Source of the DNA: Micromonospora sp. DSM 45708
GTDB taxonomy: Bacteria; Actinomycetota; Actinomycetes; Mycobacteriales; Micromonosporaceae
Assembly: GCF_039566955.1 (NCBI RefSeq)
Contig: NZ_CP154796.1
Coordinates: 5,270,001-5,334,000, forward strand
DNA: 64,000 nt
Direction: 5' to 3'
Shown here: piece after piece, positions 20,008 to 27,890 of the stretch
How the letters are laid out: each line of letters begins with the position of its first letter
Position numbering within the stretch: position 1 is the first letter of the stretch
The notes under the pieces: model-generated
Seen by the model: only the letters and a program-made list of their open reading frames with translations
What the model was told of the DNA's origin: nothing
The model's database searches: none
Position numbers and translations under genes: made by a program

Positions 20008-21234
20008 GTGAACCTGAAGCCCTACCGGGAGGCGCTCGCCCTGCCCGGCCTGCGCTCGCTGCTGCTGGTGTCGGTGCTGGCCCGCATCCCGCTGACCGCG
20101 GTCGGGGTGACGCTCACCTTCTACGTGGTGCTCGACCTGGGGCGGGGCTACGGCGCCGCCGGACTGGTCGGCGCCGCGGCCACCGTCGGCACGGCGATCG
20201 GCGCCCCGCTGCTCGGGCGGCTGGTCGATCGCCACGGCCTCCGGCCGGTGCTGCTGCTCTGCACGATCGTCGAGGGCACGTTCTGGGCCGCCGCGCCCAC
20301 CCTTTCGTACCCGGTGCTGCTGCCCACCGCGTTCCTGGCCGGGCTGCTCGCGTTGCCGGTCTTCTCGGTGGTCCGCCAGTCCGTCGCCGCGCTGGTCCCG
20401 GCGGAGCAACGCCGCCCGGCGTACGCGCTGGACTCGATGTCGGTCGAGCTGTCGTTCATGGTGGGCCCGGCGCTCGCGGTGGCGCTGGCGACCGCCGTCA
20501 CGCCGCGTCTCACGCTCTGGGCGGTCGGCGCCGGCATCGTCGCCTCCGGCCTCTGCTTCTGGCTGCTGAACCCGCCGACCCGGTCCGCCGACGAGCCGGC
20601 CGGGCCGCGGCGCGCGGTGCCCCGCCGGGAGTGGCTCACCCCGCGGCTGCTCTCCGTGCTGGCGGTCAGCCTGGCCGCCACGCTGGTGCTGGGCGGCACC
20701 GACGTCGCCGTGGTGGCGGTGCTCCGCGCCAGCGGCGAGGTCGGCTGGACCGGCGCGGTGCTGGCCGCCTGGGCGGTCGCCTCGCTGGTGGGCGGCTTCG
20801 CCTACGGTGCGGTACGCCGCTCGTTCTCCCCGCTGGCGCTGATGGCGGTGCTCAGCCTCACCACGATTCCGGTCGGGCTGGGCGGTTCGCACTGGTGGTT
20901 GCTCTGCCTGGCGCTGATCCCGGCGGGCGCGCTCTGCGCGCCCACCATCGCGGCCACCTCGGACGCGGTCAGCCGACTGGCCCCGCCCGGCGTACGCGGC
21001 CTGGCGATGGGGCTGCACGGCTCCGCCGTCACGATCGGCATCGCCCTGGGCGCGCCGTTGGCCGGGGCCGTGATCGACGCCTCCGCGCCGGCCTGGGGCT
21101 TCGTGGTCACCGGCGCGATCGGCGTGCTGGTGGCGCTGGCGGTGCTCCCCGTCGAGCTGCGCCACCGCCGCACCCCACCGCCCTCCACCGACGCTGCCAC
21201 ACCCGAGCCCGACCTGGCCCCCGCCACCCCCTGA
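20008..21234 (+). CDS. MFS transporter
   Basis: Membrane protein of 408 residues with about 12 hydrophobic segments, in the pattern of an MFS drug or metabolite exporter. The loop between helices 2 and 3 reads GRLVDRHGLRPV, the hallmark MFS A-motif position, and the central cytoplasmic loop is Arg-rich (PRRAVPRREW). The GTG start follows a GGAGG at a rather long 12 bases. It comes after pncA with a 62-base gap and may or may not be co-transcribed. Substrate unknown. Its 3' end faces a palindrome-rich gap. Confidence 0.82.
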   Translation: MNLKPYREALALPGLRSLLLVSVLARIPLTAVGVTLTFYVVLDLGRGYGAAGLVGAAATVGTAIGAPLLGRLVDRHGLRPVLLLCTIVEGTFWAAAPTLSYPVLLPTAFLAGLLALPVFSVVRQSVAALVPAEQRRPAYALDSMSVELSFMVGPALAVALATAVTPRLTLWAVGAGIVASGLCFWLLNPPTRSADEPAGPRRAVPRREWLTPRLLSVLAVSLAATLVLGGTDVAVVAVLRASGEVGWTGAVLAAWAVASLVGGFAYGAVRRSFSPLALMAVLSLTTIPVGLGGSHWWLLCLALIPAGALCAPTIAATSDAVSRLAPPGVRGLAMGLHGSAVTIGIALGAPLAGAVIDASAPAWGFVVTGAIGVLVALAVLPVELRHRRTPPPSTDAATPEPDLAPATP

Positions 21235-21272
21235 GGCCCCCACCACCCCTCTCCTCCCCCCACCCCCACCGC

Positions 21273-21337
21273 GCGATGATCAAGGAGTTCGCGTCGTGGG
21301 CCGCGCCCACCACCGACGCAATCTCCTTGATCACCGC
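21273..21337. repeat. Repeat C, copy 1 (hairpin, GATCAAGGAGTT type)
   Basis: Arms at 21278-21295 and 21315-21332 pair at 16 of 18 positions around a 19-base loop, with further GCG/CGC pairing outside. The motif GATCAAGGAGTTCGCGTC reappears 140 bases on. It can serve as a terminator for the convergent genes. Confidence 0.8.
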
Positions 21338-21418
21338 CGTGGGCCGGGGCCGGCTGTCCCTCCCCCGACACTCCGCCCGGTGATCGTGAGGTTGGGCTGG
21401 CGGTGCCGGGCCGGGCGT

Positions 21419-21481
21419 CGGTGATCAAGGAGTTCGTGTCGGGTTGGTGGTCGGTCGTTGACGCGAACTCCTTGATCACCG
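21419..21481. repeat. Repeat C, copy 2 (hairpin, GATCAAGGAGTT type)
   Basis: Arms 21421-21440 and 21460-21479 pair at 19 of 20 positions (one G-T), also around a 19-base loop. The arms match copy 1 but the loop differs, so pairing rather than the loop is kept. Confidence 0.82.
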
Positions 21482-21578
21482 CAAGAGGGCGGGGGCCGGG
21501 GCGGAAGGGGGGAGGGGGAAGACGCGACGGGCGCCGCGGCCCGGGAGGGGTGCGGCGCCCGTCGGGGCAGGGGAGGGG

Positions 21579-23336
21579 TCAGCGCTGGTCGAGGTTTCCG
21601 GCGGTGTCCTCCTGGTAGCTGGCGCCACCGTTGACCTCGCTGGTCAGCGGCTTGGCACCACCCTCCGGCGGGCCGGCGACGCTCTGCCCGGCGGCCAGCT
21701 CGGGGAACTTCGCGTCGAACGCGGGCCGCTCGGAGCGGATCCGCGGCATCCGGTCGAAGTTCCGCAGCGGCGGCGGGCAGGAGGTGGCCCACTCCAGCGA
21801 GTTGCCGTGGCCCCACGGGTCGTCGACCTCGACCACCGGGCCGGTCTTGTACGACTTCCAGCAGTTCCAGATGAACGGCAGGGTCGAGATGCCGGTGATG
21901 AACGCGCCGATGGTGGAGACCATGTTCAGCGTGGTGAAGCCGTCGTCGGCCTGGTAGTCGGCGTACCGCCGGGGCATGCCCTCGGCGCCGAGCCAGTGCT
22001 GCACCAGGAATGTGGTGTGGAAGCCGATCATGGTCAGCCAGAAGTGGATCTTGCCGAGCCGCTCGTCGAGCATCCGGCCGGTCATCTTCGGGAACCAGAA
22101 GTAGATGCCGGCGAAGACCGCGAACACGATGGTGCCGAACAGCACGTAGTGGAAGTGCGCCACCACGAAGTAGGAGTCGTGCAGGTGGAAGTCGATCGGC
22201 GGGCTGGCCAGCAGCACCCCGGTCAGGCCGCCGAAGAGGAACGTCACCAGGAAGCCGATGGCCCACAGCATCGGCGTCTCGAAGCTGATCTGGCCCCGCC
22301 ACATGGTGCCGATCCAGTTGAAGAACTTCATGCCGGTGGGCACCGCGATCAGGTAGCTCAGGAAGCTGAAGAACGGCAGCAGCACCTGGCCGGTGGCGAA
22401 CATGTGGTGCGCCCAGACGCTCATCGACAGCGCGGCGATGGCGACGGTGGCCGCCACCAGGCCCTTGTAACCGAAGATCGGCTTCCGGGAGAAGACCGGG
22501 ATGATCTCGGTGATGATGCCGAAGAACGGCAGCGCCACGATGTAGACCTCGGGGTGCCCGAAGAACCAGAACAGGTGCTGCCAGAGCATCGGCCCACCGG
22601 TCGCCGGGTCGTACACGTGGGCGCCGACCAGGCGGTCCGCGGCGAGCGCGAACAGCGCGGCGGCCAGCAGCGGGAAGACCAGGATGGCCAGCAGGCTGGT
22701 GACCAGCATGTTCCAGGTGAAGATCGGCATCCGGAACATGGTCATGCCGGGCGCGCGCAGGGTCAGGATCGTGGTGATCAGGTTGACCGCGCCGAGGATG
22801 GTGCCCAGACCGGAGATGGCCAGGCCGACCACCCACATGTTGGCGCCGACGCCCGGGGAGTGCTCGACGCTGCTCAGCGGCGTGTAGGCCGTCCAGCCGA
22901 AGTCGGCCGCGCCGCCGGGGCTGATGAAGCCGGCGACGGCCAGCGTGCCGCCGAAGAGGTAGAGCCAGTACGCGAACGCGTTGAGCCGGGGGAACGACAC
23001 GTCGGGCGCGCCGATCTGGAGCGGCACCACGTAGTTCGCGAAGGCGAACACGATCGGCGTCGCGAAGAACAGCAGCATGATCGTGCCGTGCATGGTGAAG
23101 AGCTGGTTGTACTGCTCGGGCGACAGGAACTGCAGCCCCGGTCGCGCCAGCTCGGCGCGCATGATCAGGGCCATCAGGCCACCGATCATGAAGAACGCGA
23201 ACGCGGTGACCATGTACATGATCCCGATCTGCTTCGCGTCCGTGGTGCGCAGCAGCCGCGCGAGGGCCGACCCCTTGACCGGCTCGCGGACCGGCCAGGG
23301 CCGGGTCACGACCGGCTTGGGTGCGACGGTGGTCAC
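21579..23336 (-). CDS. ctaD: Cytochrome c oxidase subunit I
   Basis: Haem-copper oxidase core of the aa3 complex, 585 residues, about 12 membrane helices. Haem and CuB ligands are visible in [31 protein letters not shown] (the His-Tyr cross-link region), [11 protein letters not shown] and [11 protein letters not shown]. The proton-channel helix and the hydrophilic C-terminal tail are typical of actinobacteria. I start at the GTG giving [20 protein letters not shown] because GGAGG lies seven bases ahead. The frame is open 22 codons further, but those ATGs have no ribosome site. It is monocistronic and convergent with the MFS gene. Confidence 0.96.
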   Translation of the reverse strand: MTTVAPKPVVTRPWPVREPVKGSALARLLRTTDAKQIGIMYMVTAFAFFMIGGLMALIMRAELARPGLQFLSPEQYNQLFTMHGTIMLLFFATPIVFAFANYVVPLQIGAPDVSFPRLNAFAYWLYLFGGTLAVAGFISPGGAADFGWTAYTPLSSVEHSPGVGANMWVVGLAISGLGTILGAVNLITTILTLRAPGMTMFRMPIFTWNMLVTSLLAILVFPLLAAALFALAADRLVGAHVYDPATGGPMLWQHLFWFFGHPEVYIVALPFFGIITEIIPVFSRKPIFGYKGLVAATVAIAALSMSVWAHHMFATGQVLLPFFSFLSYLIAVPTGMKFFNWIGTMWRGQISFETPMLWAIGFLVTFLFGGLTGVLLASPPIDFHLHDSYFVVAHFHYVLFGTIVFAVFAGIYFWFPKMTGRMLDERLGKIHFWLTMIGFHTTFLVQHWLGAEGMPRRYADYQADDGFTTLNMVSTIGAFITGISTLPFIWNCWKSYKTGPVVEVDDPWGHGNSLEWATSCPPPLRNFDRMPRIRSERPAFDAKFPELAAGQSVAGPPEGGAKPLTSEVNGGASYQEDTAGNLDQR

Positions 23337-23465
23337 GAGTGGCCTCCGGTTCTGGGTTGTCCCGCTCGGCGCGCTGGTCATCGGCGCAGCCGTCATCCGC
23401 AAGGAGGATAGTCCCCGGTAGGTGACCCCGCCGCGTGGGGTGGGCGGCTACGATCTTCGGCGCTT

Positions 23466-24572
23466 CTACAGCGGACCGGTGAGAAGCCGGTAGTGCTCGC
23501 CGAAGATCCGGCCGCCGCGTCCGCGCAGCAACGGGTCGCGCAGCGCCGGCGGCACGTCGCGGGTGCGGTTGCGGTCCCGGGTCCGGTCCCGCACCCAGCG
23601 GGTACGCGGCCGACGCCGGCTCTCGTACGCGATCAGCGCGGCCTCGACGCTGCCGGCGGCCCGGAGCGACTCGGCGAGCACGACCGCGTCCTCCAACGCC
23701 ATGGCGGCGCCCTGGGAGAGCGTCGGCGCGACGGCGTGAGCGGCGTCACCGACCAGCAGCACCCGGCCGTGGAACCAGCGGCCCAGCTCGACCTCCTCGG
23801 TGCGTTCGACGTGCACCGTCTCCAGCGCGGCGAGCACCTCGGGCACCGGGCCGCCGTACCCGTCGAACAGCTCGTGCAGCCGGGCGAGCGGGTCGGCCGG
23901 CAGGGCGGTGCCGGCCTCGTCGGCGTAGCAGTAGAGCCGGCCGGCGCCGAGCGGCACCAGCAGGAAGCCGGCCCGCTGGCCGAGCAGGGCGGTCCAGTCG
24001 GTGACCGGCGGGCCGCCGCGCACCACGGCGCGGTAGACCACCTGCCCGGCGGGGCGGGGCGGACCGCCGAGGGCGGCCAGGGTGCGGACCGCGGACCGGG
24101 GCCCGTCCGCGCCGACGACCAGGTCGTACTCGCCGCCGGTGCCGTCGGTGAAGCCGACGGTGACGCCGGAGGTGTGGGGTTCGACGGTGCTCACCTCGGC
24201 GCCGTGCCGGACCGCGCCGCCGGCGCCGGTGAGCAGCACCCGGTGCAGTTCGGCGCGGGGCAGGGCCCGGCACTCCCCCACCCCGGCCCAGAGCGTGTCC
24301 AGGTCGACCTCGCACAGCGGCGCCCCGGCGGCGTCGAGGAAGCGCTGCCGGTGGATCACCTGGCCGAGTGGTCGCAGCGGCCCGTCCAGGTCGAGCCGGC
24401 GCATCGCCCGCGCCGCGTTGCCGGGAAGGTAGAGGCCGGTGTCGGTGCGCTCGCCGGGCGGCAGCCGGTCGGTGACGTCCGGCCGGAACCCCGCCAGGCG
24501 CAGCGCCCGGGCCACGGCGAGGCCGGCGACGCCCGCGCCGACGACGAGGATGCGCAGGGGAGAACCACCCAT
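23466..24572 (-). CDS. FAD-dependent monooxygenase
   Basis: Flavin monooxygenase of 368 residues in the PHBH/aromatic hydroxylase fold. The Rossmann dinucleotide motif is VVGAGVAGLAVARAL at about residues 10-24, the second FAD motif DLVVGADGPRSAVR is in the middle, and the GD motif reads VLLVGDAAHAVAPTLSQGAAMA. No signal peptide. Such enzymes hydroxylate aromatic or polyketide substrates with NAD(P)H and O2. No neighbouring pathway genes point to a substrate. It is divergent from the cellulase gene. Confidence 0.88.
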   Translation of the reverse strand: MGGSPLRILVVGAGVAGLAVARALRLAGFRPDVTDRLPPGERTDTGLYLPGNAARAMRRLDLDGPLRPLGQVIHRQRFLDAAGAPLCEVDLDTLWAGVGECRALPRAELHRVLLTGAGGAVRHGAEVSTVEPHTSGVTVGFTDGTGGEYDLVVGADGPRSAVRTLAALGGPPRPAGQVVYRAVVRGGPPVTDWTALLGQRAGFLLVPLGAGRLYCYADEAGTALPADPLARLHELFDGYGGPVPEVLAALETVHVERTEEVELGRWFHGRVLLVGDAAHAVAPTLSQGAAMALEDAVVLAESLRAAGSVEAALIAYESRRRPRTRWVRDRTRDRNRTRDVPPALRDPLLRGRGGRIFGEHYRLLTGPL

Positions 24573-24652
24573 CGTGGAGTACGCCTCCGGAGGGGGTCGG
24601 AACGCGTTGGAGGCAAGACACTACTCGCTGCGACCAGCGCCACGGAAGTGCC

Positions 24653-24679
24653 GGAGGGCCCCTCCTTCACCTTCTTAAC
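24653..24679. repeat. Possible decayed copy of repeat A
   Basis: GGAGGGCCCCT followed seven bases later by CTTCTTAAC keeps the two ends of a repeat A unit, but the second unit and the CGGTAG spacer are missing. Confidence 0.35.
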
Positions 24680-24687
24680 CGGTTCAG

Positions 24688-24715
24688 TTGCGCATCGATT
24701 TCAAACATGTAAATG
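24688..24715 (+). promoter_or_regulatory. Putative promoter of the GH12 cellulase gene
   Basis: TTGCGC (24688-24693) and TAAATG (24710-24715) with a 16-base spacer, in a local AT-rich patch. The CebR-type box begins 15 bases downstream, where a bound repressor would block initiation. Confidence 0.45.
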
Positions 24716-24729
24716 TGTCCAGGTGAACA

Positions 24730-24743
24730 TGGGAGCGCTCCCG
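24730..24743. promoter_or_regulatory. CebR-type operator
   Basis: TGGGAGCGCTCCCG contains the perfect 12-base palindrome GGGAGCGCTCCC (24731-24742), the consensus box bound by the cellobiose-responsive LacI-family repressor CebR in Streptomyces. It lies 51 bases ahead of the cellulase ATG. Confidence 0.85.
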
Positions 24744-24793
24744 CACCTGTCCCTCCACCGCACCGGCGCCCCCGCGCCGAACCAAGGAGCATC

Positions 24794-25933
24794 ATGAAGC
24801 GTTCACTCAGGGCCCTCGCCGCCGCTAGCCTGTTGGCCGCCGGCAGCATCGTCGCCGTCGCGCTCGGCGGCACCGCCTCCGCCGACACCCAGATCTGCGA
24901 GCAGTACGGCTCCACCACCATCGGCGGTAAGTACGTGGTGCAGAACAACCGCTGGGGCACCAGCGCCCAGCAGTGCATCAACGTCACCTCGACCGGCTTC
25001 TCGATCACCCGGGCGGACGGCTCCGCGCCGACCAACGGGGCGCCGGTCTCCTACCCGTCGATCTTCGTGGGCTGCCACTACACCAACTGCTCCCCCGGCA
25101 CGAACCTGCCGGTGCAGGTGAAGAACATCAGCAGCGCGCCGGCCAGCATCAGCTACAACTACGTCAGCGGCGCGATCTACGACGCCGCGTACGACATCTG
25201 GCTCGACCCGTCGCCCAAGAAGGACGGCGTGAACCAGATGGAGATCATGATCTGGCTCAACCGGCAGGGTTCGATCCAGCCCATCGGCTCCCCGGTCGGC
25301 AACACGACCATCGCCGGCCGGACCTGGGAGGTCTGGCGGGGCAGCAACGGCTCCAACAACGTCATCTCGTACGTGGCGCCGTCCGCCGTCCCCAGCTTCA
25401 GCTTCGACGCGCTGGCGTTCATCAACGACACCCGGAACCGGGGCGCGATCACCAACGACTGGTACCTCACCAGCATCCAGGCCGGCTTCGAGCCGTGGCA
25501 GGGCGGTGTCGGCCTGGCGGTGAACTCGTTCTCGCAGAGCGTCAACACCGGCGGCAGCAACCCGCCGCCCACCTCGACGCCGCCGACCACCACGCCGCCG
25601 CCCTCGGGGAACACGGCCTGCACCGTGACCTACCGGGCGACCAACGTGTGGAACAACGGCTTCACCGCCGAGGTGACGGTCAAGAACACCGGCAACAGCA
25701 CCGTCAACGGCTGGACGCTCAACTACAACCTGACCTCCGGGCAGAACGTGACGAGCGCGTGGAACGCCACCGTGACCCAGAGCGGATCGGCGGTGACCGC
25801 GCGCAACGTCGACTACAACGGCACGCTGTCCCCCGGCGCGTCGACCAACTTCGGTTACCAGGCGACGCTGAACGGCAGCTTCTCCGCACCGAGCAGCTTC
25901 ACCCTCAACGGCACCGCCTGCGCCCGGGGCTGA
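24794..25933 (+). CDS. Secreted GH12 endoglucanase with CBM2
   Basis: Extracellular cellulase of 379 residues. Residues 1-30 are a Sec signal peptide (MKRSLRALAAASLLAAGSIV, ending TASA). The GH12 domain covers about 31-250, with the catalytic Glu150 in NQMEIMIWLNRQG and Glu233 in GFEPWQGG. A Pro/Thr linker (256-272) joins a C-terminal CBM2 (about 275-379) that has the flanking cysteines and tryptophans expected for crystalline cellulose binding. AAGGAG five bases ahead fixes the ATG; the frame upstream is non-coding promoter. A CebR-type operator in the promoter predicts induction by cello-oligosaccharides. It ends at a strong hairpin. Confidence 0.95.
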   Translation: MKRSLRALAAASLLAAGSIVAVALGGTASADTQICEQYGSTTIGGKYVVQNNRWGTSAQQCINVTSTGFSITRADGSAPTNGAPVSYPSIFVGCHYTNCSPGTNLPVQVKNISSAPASISYNYVSGAIYDAAYDIWLDPSPKKDGVNQMEIMIWLNRQGSIQPIGSPVGNTTIAGRTWEVWRGSNGSNNVISYVAPSAVPSFSFDALAFINDTRNRGAITNDWYLTSIQAGFEPWQGGVGLAVNSFSQSVNTGGSNPPPTSTPPTTTPPPSGNTACTVTYRATNVWNNGFTAEVTVKNTGNSTVNGWTLNYNLTSGQNVTSAWNATVTQSGSAVTARNVDYNGTLSPGASTNFGYQATLNGSFSAPSSFTLNGTACARG

Positions 25934-25947
25934 CCATCGCGACACGA

Positions 25948-25978
25948 GGGGGCGCGGTCCGCACCGGACCGCGCCCCC
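25948..25978. terminator. Bidirectional terminator hairpin after the cellulase gene
   Basis: A perfect 13-base GC-rich stem (GGGGGCGCGGTCC and its complement) around a five-base loop, followed by TT, between the convergent cellulase and aldo/keto reductase genes. Confidence 0.85.
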
Positions 25979-25994
25979 TTCCGCGTACGCGGCG

Positions 25995-26777
25995 TCAGCC
26001 GCCGAGCGCGTCGATGTCGCGCATCTCCTCGGCGGTCAGCGAGAACCCGAACACGTCGGCGTTGGCCCGGATCCGCTCCGGCGTGACCGACTTCGGGATG
26101 ACCACGATCTCGTGGTCGATGTGCCAGCGCAGCACCACCTGGGCCGGTGACACGTCGTGCGCCTGGGCGATGCGCACGAGCACCGGGTCGGACAGGTCGC
26201 TGGTCTTGAACGGGCTGTAGCCCTCCAGCGCCACCCCCCGGTCCCGGTGCGCGGCGTGCGTCTGCCGGTCGTACAGCGACGGGCTCCACCGGATCTGGTT
26301 GACCGCGGGCGTCTCCTCGGTGGCCTGGATCAGCTCGTCGAGCTGCGCGGTCGAGTAGTTGCTCACCCCGACGGCGCGGGCCAGGTTCTCGTCCCGGGCG
26401 GCCAGCATCTCCCGCCAGACCGGGATGCTGTCGCCGGGCGCGGACGGCGGCCAGTGCACCAGCCACAGGTCGACGTACCCGGTGCCCAGCGCCGCGAGGC
26501 TGGCCTCGATCGTCTCCCGCTCCCGGCCCACCCGGTCCGGCGGCAGCTTCGTGGTGATGAAGAGGTCCTCCCGGCGCAGCCCGCTCTCCGCGACCGCGCG
26601 CCCGACCTCCTTCTCGTTGCCGTACATCGTGGCGGTGTCGAGGTGCCGGTAGCCGGCGTCCAGCGCGGCGAGCACGGCCTGGTAGCCGTCCTCGCCGGTG
26701 GCCTGCCAGGTGCCGAAGCCGAGCAGCGGGATCCGGACGTCGCCGGTGAGCGGGAGGGTGGGCTGGTCGAAGTCCAT
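25995..26777 (-). CDS. Aldo/keto reductase
   Basis: NADPH-dependent oxidoreductase of 260 residues with a TIM-barrel fold. Markers are GFGTWQATGEDGYQAVLAAL, GYRHLDTATMYGNEKEVG with the catalytic Asp and Tyr, the Lys in FITTKLPPDR and the His in DLWLVHWPPS. The C-terminal IPKSVTPERIRAN binds the cofactor phosphate. The family reduces aldehydes and diketo acids; the substrate here is not evident. The frame is open far upstream, but the ATG at MDFDQPTLPL has TAGAAC at leaderless spacing. The gene is divergent from the LigD-like gene, with a 70-base shared gap. Confidence 0.93.
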   Translation of the reverse strand: MDFDQPTLPLTGDVRIPLLGFGTWQATGEDGYQAVLAALDAGYRHLDTATMYGNEKEVGRAVAESGLRREDLFITTKLPPDRVGRERETIEASLAALGTGYVDLWLVHWPPSAPGDSIPVWREMLAARDENLARAVGVSNYSTAQLDELIQATEETPAVNQIRWSPSLYDRQTHAAHRDRGVALEGYSPFKTSDLSDPVLVRIAQAHDVSPAQVVLRWHIDHEIVVIPKSVTPERIRANADVFGFSLTAEEMRDIDALGG

Positions 26778-26784
26778 GTCGACG

Positions 26785-26790
26785 GTTCTA
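26785..26790 (-). promoter_or_regulatory. -10 hexamer of the aldo/keto reductase
   Basis: TAGAAC on the minus strand, seven bases before the ATG. Confidence 0.5.
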
Positions 26791-26847
26791 CCCCGCAACG
26801 CCGCCGCCATGCCGGCGCGCGCGCCGGGTATGCCGGAGAATGCGGGG

Positions 26848-27882
26848 GTGGCGGACCGGCTGGAGGAGTACCGGCGGAAGCGGGACGCGGCGCGTACCCC
26901 GGAACCGGTGCCCGAGCGACCCCCGGCACGGAAGCGGACCGCGCGGCGCGCGCCCCGCTTCGTCATCCAGCAGCACCACGCCCGGAGCCTGCACTGGGAC
27001 CTGCGGCTGGAGCACGACGGCGTGCTGGCCTCCTGGGCGGTGCCGCGCGGCCTGCCCCGCGACCCGGGCCGCAACCACCTCGCCGTGCACACCGAGGACC
27101 ACCCGATGGAATACCTGACGTTCGCCGGCGAGATCCCGGCCGGGGAGTACGGCGGCGGGCGGATGACCGTGCACGACACCGGCACGTACCACGCCGAAAA
27201 GTGGCGCGACGACGAGGTGATCGTGGTGCTCGACGGCGCGCGCACCAAGGGGCGGTACGTCCTGTTCGCCACCGGCGGCCGGGGCCGGGACTGGATGGTC
27301 CGCCGCACCGACCCGGCGCCGGCGGGGTGGACGCCGATGCCCGAACTGGTCCGCCCGATGCGCGCCACCGAGGCCGGGCGGCTGCCGCGCGACGCCGCCG
27401 CCTGGGGATACGAGCCGCGCTGGGCCGGCGTGCGGGCGATGGCGTACGTCTCCGCCGGCCGGCTCCGGCTGCTCGACGGCGACGACGCGGAGATCACCGG
27501 CGACCACCCCTGGCTGCGGGCCATGGCCGAGGAACTGGCCCCCACCGAGGTGGTGCTGGACGGGGTGCTGGTGCGCATCGACCCGGCCGGGCGGGTCAAG
27601 CCGCCCAGCAGGCGGGACGGTCAGTTCCTCGCCGTCGATCTGCTCTGGCTGGAGGGCGTGACCAGCCTCGATGTGCCGTACGCCCAACGCCGCGACCTGC
27701 TCGACGGTCTGGCGCTCGCCGGCCCGCACTGGCAGACTCCGCCGTGGTTCCCGGGGGTCGGCGCGGACGCTCTGCGGGCCGCCCGTGAGCAAGGGCTCCC
27801 CGGAGTGGTGGCGAAGCGCCTCGACTCCCCGTACGAGCCGGGTCGGCGCAGCCGGCACTGGCTGAGCATCGACGCGAGCTGA
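26848..27882 (+). CDS. LigD-type 3'-phosphoesterase fused to a degenerate ATP-ligase domain
   Basis: Protein of 344 residues related to the end-healing part of LigD. Residues 35-155 are a phosphoesterase domain with the Mn-site residues His44, His49, Asp51 and Arg53 (QQHHARSLHWDLRLEHDG) and His81 in HTEDHP. Residues 165-344 align with the ligase adenylation domain, but motif I reads YEPRWAGVRA, so Arg191 stands where the AMP-accepting lysine belongs. Motif III is LDGVLV instead of LDGEIV, and the final motif lacks its lysines. It should therefore trim 3' ends without sealing. The GTG start follows GGAG at nine bases; an ATG six codons earlier has no ribosome site. No Ku or polymerase domain is encoded nearby. 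Confidence 0.85.
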   Translation: MADRLEEYRRKRDAARTPEPVPERPPARKRTARRAPRFVIQQHHARSLHWDLRLEHDGVLASWAVPRGLPRDPGRNHLAVHTEDHPMEYLTFAGEIPAGEYGGGRMTVHDTGTYHAEKWRDDEVIVVLDGARTKGRYVLFATGGRGRDWMVRRTDPAPAGWTPMPELVRPMRATEAGRLPRDAAAWGYEPRWAGVRAMAYVSAGRLRLLDGDDAEITGDHPWLRAMAEELAPTEVVLDGVLVRIDPAGRVKPPSRRDGQFLAVDLLWLEGVTSLDVPYAQRRDLLDGLALAGPHWQTPPWFPGVGADALRAAREQGLPGVVAKRLDSPYEPGRRSRHWLSIDAS

Positions 27883-27890
27883 GGACCACC

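Larger units (their letters stand above)
21235..21578. other. Gene-free gap between convergent MFS and ctaD genes
   Basis: A 344-base stretch without a credible gene. It contains low-complexity C-rich sequence at the left, two hairpin copies of repeat C and a G-rich run before the ctaD stop. The short frames here are very Arg/Gly-rich and look like artefacts of GC content. Confidence 0.7.

Noticed and set aside
24713..24793. Upstream start for the cellulase
   Set aside because: It would put 27 residues before the signal peptide and run through the CebR operator. The ATG at 24794 has AAGGAG and begins a classic signal peptide.
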